Shown here: piece by piece, positions 22,774 through 27,750 of the stretch
Layout of the letters: each line of letters begins with the position of its first letter
Position numbering within the stretch: the first letter of the stretch is position 1
Assembly: GCF_902491285.1 (NCBI RefSeq)
Contig: NZ_CABUHK010000071.1
Coordinates: 1 to 27,750, forward strand
Source of the DNA: an uncultured Bacteroides sp.
GTDB taxonomy: Bacteria; Bacteroidota; Bacteroidia; Bacteroidales; Bacteroidaceae
Direction of reading: 5' to 3'
Length of the DNA stretch: 27,750 nt
Notes under the pieces: generated by a model
What the model was told of the DNA's origin: nothing
Databases searched by the model: none
The model's input: the letters and a program-made list of their open reading frames with translations, nothing else
Program-made: the position numbers and the translations under genes

Positions 22774-25320
22774 ATGAGAAAACTAACTACCCTTTTGTTG
22801 CTCCTGGCAATGTTGATTCCAACAGCCGGAGCACAGTCTACGGACCTCTTTAAAAAGAAGAAAAAAAAGAAAAGTGCTACCGAAATGGCTGCAGACAAAG
22901 CTAAAGCCGACTCCATAGCCAAAGTCAAGAAATCCCCTTTCCAACCTTACGCAAGTGTAATCACCAATAAAGCCAAGACGATGAACGGCTTCTTCAAAGT
23001 GCATTGCATAGAAGGAAAATACTACTTCGAGATACCCGATTCACTGTTCGGACGCGACATACTGATTGTGAACCGTATTGTAAAAGCCCCGGTAGACAAG
23101 CAGAAACGCAAAGCCGGTTACCCCGGCGACCATATCAGCGACGAAGTAATCCGCTTCGAACTGGGACGTGACAACAAACTGTTTATCCGCCAAATCTCCT
23201 ATTTGGAACATTCTACCGATACACTGGGAATGTATCAGGCAGTATTGAACTCCAACGTCCAGCCCATCGTCGCCACCTTCCCCCTGAAGACAATGCGCAA
23301 AGACAGCCTGACGAAAAATTACGTAATCGAAATGACCGACTTTATCCGCAAGGACGGCGATATGTTCTCTTTCTCCAACTTTGCGAAAGACAATATCGGC
23401 GCAACCTCAATGATACCCGACGCCAGCTACATCGACACCCTGAAAGCCTTCCCTCAAAATATCGAAGTCCGCACCGTGCGTACCTTCCAGCGCAAACCGC
23501 CAATGGGCAGCCCTATGGAGAAAATGATGGCTCAATATTACAACTCCACCGGCCCGATGACCTACGAATTGAACAGCTCCATGCTGCTTCTTCCCAAAGA
23601 ACCGATGAAACCGAGACTGTTCGATGCCCGCGTAGGCTACTTCGCAGTCGGTTACAAAGACTTTGATGGCAACCCGCACGGAATGAAATACAAAGCGAAC
23701 ATCACCCGCTGGCGTCTCGAACCGAAAGACGAGGACAAGGAAAAATACCTGAGAGGCGAACTTGTAGAACCCAAGAAACCCATTGTCATCTACATCGACC
23801 CTGCCACTCCTAAAAAGTGGGTTCCCTACCTGATTCAAGGAGTCAACGACTGGCAGAAAGCCTTTGAAAAAGCCGGCTTCAAGAACGCCATCATCGGCAA
23901 AGAAGCCCCCACGGACGACCCGACATGGAGCCTGGAAGATGCCCGCCACTCGGCTATCGTCTACAAACCATCCGACATTCCTAACGCAAGCGGCCCTCAC
24001 GTACACGACCCCCGCAGCGGTGAAATCCTCGAAACACATATCAACTGGTATCACAACGTGATGCTCCTGCTTTACAACTGGTATATCGTACAAGCCGGAG
24101 CCATCGACCCGGGAGCACGCAAACCCCAGTTTGACGACGAACTGATGGGTGAACTGATTCGTTTCGTATCTTCCCATGAGGTAGGTCACACACTGGGCTT
24201 GCGTCATAACTTCGGCTCTTCCGCCACCGTCCCGGTAGAAAAACTGAGAGACAAAGCATGGGTAGAAGCCAACGGCCACACCCCGTCCATCATGGACTAC
24301 GCACGTTTCAACTACATCGCCCAGCCGGAAGACAATATCTCACGTGCCGGAATCTTCCCCCGCATCGGTATCTACGACGACTGGTCTATCGAATGGGGCT
24401 ACCGCTGGATGCCTGAATTTGAGACGGCAGAAGCTGAGGTACCCTATATGAACAAGTGGATTATCAGCAAACTGAAGGAAGACAAGCGTTACACCTTCGG
24501 CACGGAAACCGACCGCGACGACCCCCGCAACCAGAACGAGGACTTGGGAGACGACGCAGTGCTGGCAGGCACATACGGCATCAAGAATCTGAAACGTATC
24601 ATGCCCGAAGTCATCAACTGGACGTACGAACCGAACGAGGGCTACCAAAAGGCAAGCACCTTATACAGCAACGTAGCCGGACAATTCTCCCTGTATATGG
24701 GACATGTAGCAACCAATGTCGCCGGTATTTACAGCACCCCGATTTCGGTAGAACAGACCGACGTGAAAGCTGTGGAATTTGTGCCGAAGGATATACAGAA
24801 GAAAGCTGTGACATTCTTGAACAAAGAATTATTCACCACGCCCACCTGGTTGATGGACGACAAACTGACAGAAAAGGCCGGAGTCAATACTTTCAATTAT
24901 ATCTTCCGCGTGCAGAGTAACATATTGAAGCGCTTGCTTAGCAGCCGCACGCTGGACAAGATGACGACCAACGAATTGATGAACGGCAATAAAGCCTATA
25001 CTTCCAATGAAATGTTCCAAGACCTGAAGAAAGGTATTTGGAGCGACCTCAGAGGTGGCAAGAGGCCCGACCTCAATCAGCGTGCTTTGCAAAAAGTCTA
25101 TGTGAACGCCTTGATTGCCATGCTCGACAAGCCGAAAAATAACTCTAATCCGATGAGTTATTTCCCGGATTCCCCTTCGGAAGCGCCTGCCATTGCCCGC
25201 GGACAACTGGTAAGTCTTAGAAGTGAACTGAACAGTGCGGCAAGTGCTTCAAGTGGCATATATAAGAGCCACTATCAGAACTTGAAAGCATTGATTGATA
25301 CTGCATTTGATGCTAAGTAA
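22774..25320 (+). CDS. Secreted zinc-dependent metalloprotease (DUF5117/DUF4953 type)
   Basis: 848 residues with a signal peptide (MRKLTTLLLLLAMLIPTAGA) followed by a lysine-rich stretch and, from about residue 60, the DUF5118/DUF5117 N-terminal regions. The catalytic site is SSHEVGHTLGLRHNF: His468 and His472 with Glu469, and a third ligand His478, the metzincin-like HExxHxxGxxH pattern. SIMDYARFNY, a few dozen residues later, contains the Met of a Met-turn. The length is usual for this Bacteroidetes family. The natural substrate is unknown. It has its own promoter and a strong terminator, so it is a single-gene unit. Confidence 0.88.
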   Translation: MRKLTTLLLLLAMLIPTAGAQSTDLFKKKKKKKSATEMAADKAKADSIAKVKKSPFQPYASVITNKAKTMNGFFKVHCIEGKYYFEIPDSLFGRDILIVNRIVKAPVDKQKRKAGYPGDHISDEVIRFELGRDNKLFIRQISYLEHSTDTLGMYQAVLNSNVQPIVATFPLKTMRKDSLTKNYVIEMTDFIRKDGDMFSFSNFAKDNIGATSMIPDASYIDTLKAFPQNIEVRTVRTFQRKPPMGSPMEKMMAQYYNSTGPMTYELNSSMLLLPKEPMKPRLFDARVGYFAVGYKDFDGNPHGMKYKANITRWRLEPKDEDKEKYLRGELVEPKKPIVIYIDPATPKKWVPYLIQGVNDWQKAFEKAGFKNAIIGKEAPTDDPTWSLEDARHSAIVYKPSDIPNASGPHVHDPRSGEILETHINWYHNVMLLLYNWYIVQAGAIDPGARKPQFDDELMGELIRFVSSHEVGHTLGLRHNFGSSATVPVEKLRDKAWVEANGHTPSIMDYARFNYIAQPEDNISRAGIFPRIGIYDDWSIEWGYRWMPEFETAEAEVPYMNKWIISKLKEDKRYTFGTETDRDDPRNQNEDLGDDAVLAGTYGIKNLKRIMPEVINWTYEPNEGYQKASTLYSNVAGQFSLYMGHVATNVAGIYSTPISVEQTDVKAVEFVPKDIQKKAVTFLNKELFTTPTWLMDDKLTEKAGVNTFNYIFRVQSNILKRLLSSRTLDKMTTNELMNGNKAYTSNEMFQDLKKGIWSDLRGGKRPDLNQRALQKVYVNALIAMLDKPKNNSNPMSYFPDSPSEAPAIARGQLVSLRSELNSAASASSGIYKSHYQNLKALIDTAFDAK

Positions 25321-25338
25321 AAGGATTATAAATAACAA

Positions 25339-25376
25339 AAAGCGGCTCGTATAGCTACGAGCCGCTTTCTTTTTTT
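25339..25376. terminator. Strong bidirectional terminator
   Basis: A perfect 13-bp stem (AAAGCGGCTCGTA / TACGAGCCGCTTT) with a TAGC loop and a CTTTTTTT tail. On the other strand it is followed by TTTTTG. It sits between the convergent stops of the metalloprotease (25320) and the amidase remnant (25385), serving both. Confidence 0.9.
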
Positions 25377-25384
25377 GGGGGGGA

Positions 25385-25640
25385 TTACACTTTTCCCCAG
25401 TCAGTCTCAGCATCAAAGCAAGGACAAGCCTTAATCCATTCTTCCGGCTCAATCTCCCCATTCCCGTTCAAGTCCGGGCTCAAATCCCGATGCCCGCATA
25501 CCCGGCAACCCGGATAATCCTTCAGCAGGGTAAGAATCAACACCCGCAGAGAATGTTTCTGCCACTCGGTACGCGTATCCTTCGGCCGTCCTTTACTGTC
25601 AAGTCCGCCCTCATAACAAATACCGATACTCTCACTATTG
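25385..25640 (-). pseudogene. C-terminal part of an N-acetylmuramoyl-L-alanine amidase gene, cut by an insertion
   Basis: Read leftward from about 25640, the frame gives NSESIGICYEGGLDSKGRP, then a stretch ending GCRVCGHRDLSPDLNGNG, and finally ACPCFDAETDWGKV before a TAA at 25387-25385. This is the C-terminal third of a phage-lysozyme-like Amidase_2/PGRP enzyme: SIGICYEGG and HRDLSPD are family landmarks, with the zinc-ligand His in HRD. Upstream (higher coordinates) the match stops abruptly and a stop codon appears at 25643-25645. The start of the gene would be at the other end of the inserted element, beyond the window. Confidence 0.85.
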
Positions 25641-25660
25641 TATTATATAGTATAATTTAT
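25630..25660. mobile_element. Probable left attachment junction (att) of an integrated element
   Basis: Amidase coding sequence ends at about 25637-25642 and AT-rich DNA begins. The inverted repeat ATTATA-TAG-TATAAT (25642-25656) lies right at the change. The recombinase gene starts 77 bp further on, the usual place for a large serine integrase next to its att site. The exact crossover base cannot be fixed without the other end. Confidence 0.6.
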
Positions 25661-25681
25661 ACATCCTGTTACTAAAATAGT

Positions 25682-25689
25682 TATATTTG
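25682..25689 (+). promoter_or_regulatory. -7 promoter box of the recombinase gene
   Basis: TATATTTG matches TAnnTTTG, 28 bp before the ATG at 25717. No clear -33 box is seen. Being inside the element, it travels with the gene. Confidence 0.5.
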
Positions 25690-25716
25690 CATCATTATTA
25701 TTAGAATAATCTGAAT

Positions 25717-27459
25717 ATGAAGGCAATACTATTAGTAAGAGTTTCTACAAAAGCACAGGATTTCGACGAACAGGAACGAGAAATTTACAATATGGCTATC
25801 AAAGACGGCTACTTACCAGAGTGCATAATTCCTGTATGTGAAAAGGAATCCGGTATAAAATTAGCGGAAGAAGAGCGTGCAGGCTTAAACAAGATGAAAG
25901 AATTGATTGAAGAAGATAACGATATAAATTGTGTGTACTGTTGGGAAGTATCAAGAATTGCTAGAAGAAAGAAAATAAACTTCTCTGTATTGGATTATCT
26001 CACAACTCATAAAATACAGTTAGTAGTCAAGAATCCGTCTATACGGCTATTTAAAGATAATGGAGATATAGATGAGGGTGCAGAAATGGTATTCACTTTA
26101 TTCTCCCAAATGGCAGAATCAGAAATGCGTACTAAACTAGCCAGGTGGAAACGTACCAAAGATGCTAAACGCAAAGAATCCATATACACTGGTGGCTGGA
26201 TTTTATATGGATATACGGTAGATGAGACAACGAAAAAACTAATAATAGACGAGAAACAGGCAAATATAGTAAAGACGATATTTGCTTTATATTTGACAGG
26301 GAAATATAGTTATGGTAGTCTAGCTAAAGAACTAATGCAAACAGGGCTATTAGTCGGTTATACTTTGCTTACTGCTAGAAAATTTATATCATTAACTTTA
26401 AACAATTTAGCTTATGCAGGGTTGCCCTCTTCTACCAATAAACGTAATAATGTCAAGACGGAAGGAAATATATATCCTCAGTTAGTAACATTGGAAATGA
26501 TAAACAAATGTAAAGAGATAGCAGAGAGTAATACAAACAAACCTAAAAAACAGTATAATAACTATTATTTCGGTAAAGGATTATTAAGATGTCCTTACTG
26601 TGGTGGAATAATGGTTGCAAAGAAAAATAACAATACATATCATTGTCAAGAATGTACTAAAGGATTTTGGATACAGATAAATTTAGTTGACAGCATACTT
26701 TGGCATAGTTCTATTGCGCTTTATGCAACTAAACTAATGCACAGAAATGATGAAGACAGAAAACAATATTACTGTCAACTCGCAATATGTGACAGTAAAA
26801 TTAAAACCTCTGAATCGCAAATTAAAGCAATGCAGGAAAGAGCGGAGGTAATAGAATATAAAGCTTATGTGGAGGGCACTTTATCAATAACGAAAGCTGA
26901 TTCTTTTATTAATGAACTCAATAATAAAATAGACAGAGAAAGAAAAGAATTGAATAAGTGGATGAATGATAGAGCTACTATTCAAGGTCTGTTGATTGAG
27001 GTGAGTAGAGATGACAAGGTAGTAAACTTAGATAAAGTAGCAGAAATAAAGGATGACAAAACAAGGTATGATATTATTCACGAAGTTTTTGATTGTGCTT
27101 TTATAGATAGAATTGAACAGTATAAATATACTATTTCGATATATCCAAAGCTGTGGAATCATCCACTTCAATACACTTTGAATACGAAGAAAAATACTGT
27201 CTTTACAGATGTCACAGAAGATATTCACCAACACTTAATAAGGAAAAGACATTCTTTTATAGACGACATAGAAGTTTTGCCAGTATCAGAAGAGATTAAA
27301 TGCTACGAAGAAAGGTTTAAGGCAGTAAGGAACAAAGAGAAAAACCGTTATTATAATGTAAAATATTGCCGAGAACATAAAGAAGATAATGCTAGAAGAC
27401 AAAGGGAATACAGAGCTAGGAAAAAGGCTTTAGAAGCGAAAAACAATCAAGCAAAATAA
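25717..27459 (+). CDS. Large serine recombinase (integrase)
   Basis: 580 residues. The N-terminal resolvase domain has the catalytic Ser10 in LVRVSTKAQ and the Arg-rich block EVSRIARR; a Recombinase domain follows (about 160-270: GGWILYGYTVDE, IVKTIFALYLTGKYSYGSLA). A zinc ribbon with CPYCGG and CQEC lies at about 290-315, then a long coiled-coil region (about 345-440), and a Lys/Arg-rich tail with REYRARKKA. This is the layout of phage-type and integrative-element integrases. Codon use is very AT-rich compared with the genes to its left. It lies next to the broken amidase gene, so it is likely the enzyme that made the insertion. Confidence 0.92.
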   Translation: MKAILLVRVSTKAQDFDEQEREIYNMAIKDGYLPECIIPVCEKESGIKLAEEERAGLNKMKELIEEDNDINCVYCWEVSRIARRKKINFSVLDYLTTHKIQLVVKNPSIRLFKDNGDIDEGAEMVFTLFSQMAESEMRTKLARWKRTKDAKRKESIYTGGWILYGYTVDETTKKLIIDEKQANIVKTIFALYLTGKYSYGSLAKELMQTGLLVGYTLLTARKFISLTLNNLAYAGLPSSTNKRNNVKTEGNIYPQLVTLEMINKCKEIAESNTNKPKKQYNNYYFGKGLLRCPYCGGIMVAKKNNNTYHCQECTKGFWIQINLVDSILWHSSIALYATKLMHRNDEDRKQYYCQLAICDSKIKTSESQIKAMQERAEVIEYKAYVEGTLSITKADSFINELNNKIDRERKELNKWMNDRATIQGLLIEVSRDDKVVNLDKVAEIKDDKTRYDIIHEVFDCAFIDRIEQYKYTISIYPKLWNHPLQYTLNTKKNTVFTDVTEDIHQHLIRKRHSFIDDIEVLPVSEEIKCYEERFKAVRNKEKNRYYNVKYCREHKEDNARRQREYRARKKALEAKNNQAK

Positions 27460-27713
27460 AGTATCAATTTATAATCACACTTTATTAATACTTCTAGTCG
27501 TTTTTTCAGTTTATGGTAGCAATTTTAAATTAGTTCCTTAGAAACTAGTATTTTTGTTCATAAAAGACAATATAGCCTAATGGCAGAGTTAAAAATATCA
27601 TACTAAAGTATTTACAAAATAAGATTTTAATGGGTAGTGGAAAAATTTCGATGTCCCCATATTCAGCCCGATATGGTCAGATTTTTACACTACCGTAGAA
27701 ATATAAGATAAAC
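27460..27713 (+). other. AT-rich leader region inside the element
   Basis: No gene of normal size. A possible weak hairpin lies at 27455-27486 (AATAAAGT / ACTTTATT). TATTTTTG at 27549-27556 matches a -7 box. A tiny frame MAELKISY at 27580 has no visible ribosome site. The long hairpin at 27633-27694 precedes the next start codon. Confidence 0.5.
27633..27694 (+). promoter_or_regulatory. Long imperfect hairpin upstream of the next gene
   Basis: Three nested paired blocks in order: GGTAGTG (27633-27639) with CACTACC (27688-27694), AAAAAT with ATTTTT, and CCATAT (27657-27662) with ATATGG (27671-27676) around an 8-nt loop. It ends 19 bp before the ATG at 27714. It could be an operator, an mRNA leader structure or a protein-binding site of the element. 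Confidence 0.5.
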
Positions 27714-27750
27714 ATGGAAATAGAACAAATAAAGCTCAATGGTGACGAAC
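27714..27750 (+). CDS. Start of an unidentified gene of the element (partial)
   Basis: Only 12 codons are visible: MEIEQIKLNGDE. The pattern resembles the start of ParB/Srx-type proteins, which often begin M-x-I-x-x-I-x-L, but this is too short to assign. It lies downstream of the recombinase in the same direction. Confidence 0.4.
   Translation, partial: MEIEQIKLNGDE

Noticed and set aside
23407..24279. 290-codon minus-strand frame opposite the metalloprotease
   Set aside because: The other strand carries the HExxH protease; this frame is a by-product of its codon use.
25249..25461. Small minus-strand protein crossing the terminator
   Set aside because: It would run through a strong bidirectional terminator and out of frame with the amidase remnant, which explains the conserved sequence.
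25490..25675. Small plus-strand protein before the recombinase
   Set aside because: It is the complement of the amidase remnant and continues into the att region; it has no start signals.
27580..27606. Eight-codon leader peptide
   Set aside because: No ribosome site and no codon pattern suggesting attenuation; too short to support.

Overview
The window looks like chromosomal DNA of a gut Bacteroides, probably near B. thetaiotaomicron, ovatus or xylanisolvens. Several genes have promoters of the Bacteroides type (TAnnTTTG at about -7, TTG/TTTG near -33). The gene families are typical Bacteroidales ones (DUF5686, a DUF5117-type metalloprotease, AAA_14/DUF4143 ATPase), and there is an inositol-sphingolipid cluster known from this genus. 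The species is an inference.

Layout. Positions 1-59 hold the start of a leftward gene, probably an ABC-F ATPase. Positions 60-853 are gene-free and carry two unrelated tandem-repeat tracts. Positions 854-4319 are leftward: a reactive-chlorine-type pair (rclA and rclC homologues), an AraC-family regulator and cytidine deaminase. Positions 4424-6792 are rightward: a secreted glucosaminidase with two LysM domains, then a type II NADH dehydrogenase.

Positions 6830-15443 form a trans-envelope efflux and signalling locus: periplasmic adaptor (HlyD type), histidine kinase with a periplasmic binding-protein-like sensor, TolC-family outer-membrane channel, NtrC-type sigma-54 activator and a second histidine kinase. 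Adaptor and channel genes are each preceded by a sigma-54-like promoter and by a palindrome sharing GTGTTCGA, with exactly the same palindrome-to-promoter distance (62 bp) in both. This looks like a small regulon run by the adjacent activator. No pump gene is present, but a C-terminal scrap of an ABC permease survives just after the adaptor. A second scrap, from a DUF5686 gene with a locally shifted reading frame, follows the second kinase (15446-15924).

Positions 16033-21115 carry the inositol lipid cluster: inositol-phosphate synthase, PgpA-like phosphatase, GtrA-like membrane protein, CDP-alcohol phosphotransferase (PIP synthase), PAP2-type inositol phosphorylceramide synthase and a flippase-like membrane protein. 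Together they can make myo-inositol phosphate from glucose-6-phosphate, attach it to a lipid, dephosphorylate it, move the headgroup to ceramide and possibly translocate products.

Positions 21163-22720 hold an AAA ATPase/nuclease-fold gene bracketed on both sides by triplets of a repeat with a 33-bp period and by a 14-bp direct repeat. A secreted zinc metalloprotease follows (22774-25320).

At 25385-25640 the C-terminal part of an N-acetylmuramoyl-L-alanine amidase gene is cut off by the left end of an AT-rich element, which starts with a large serine recombinase (25717-27459) and runs off the window. This is probably one end of a prophage or integrative element that uses the amidase gene as its attachment site.
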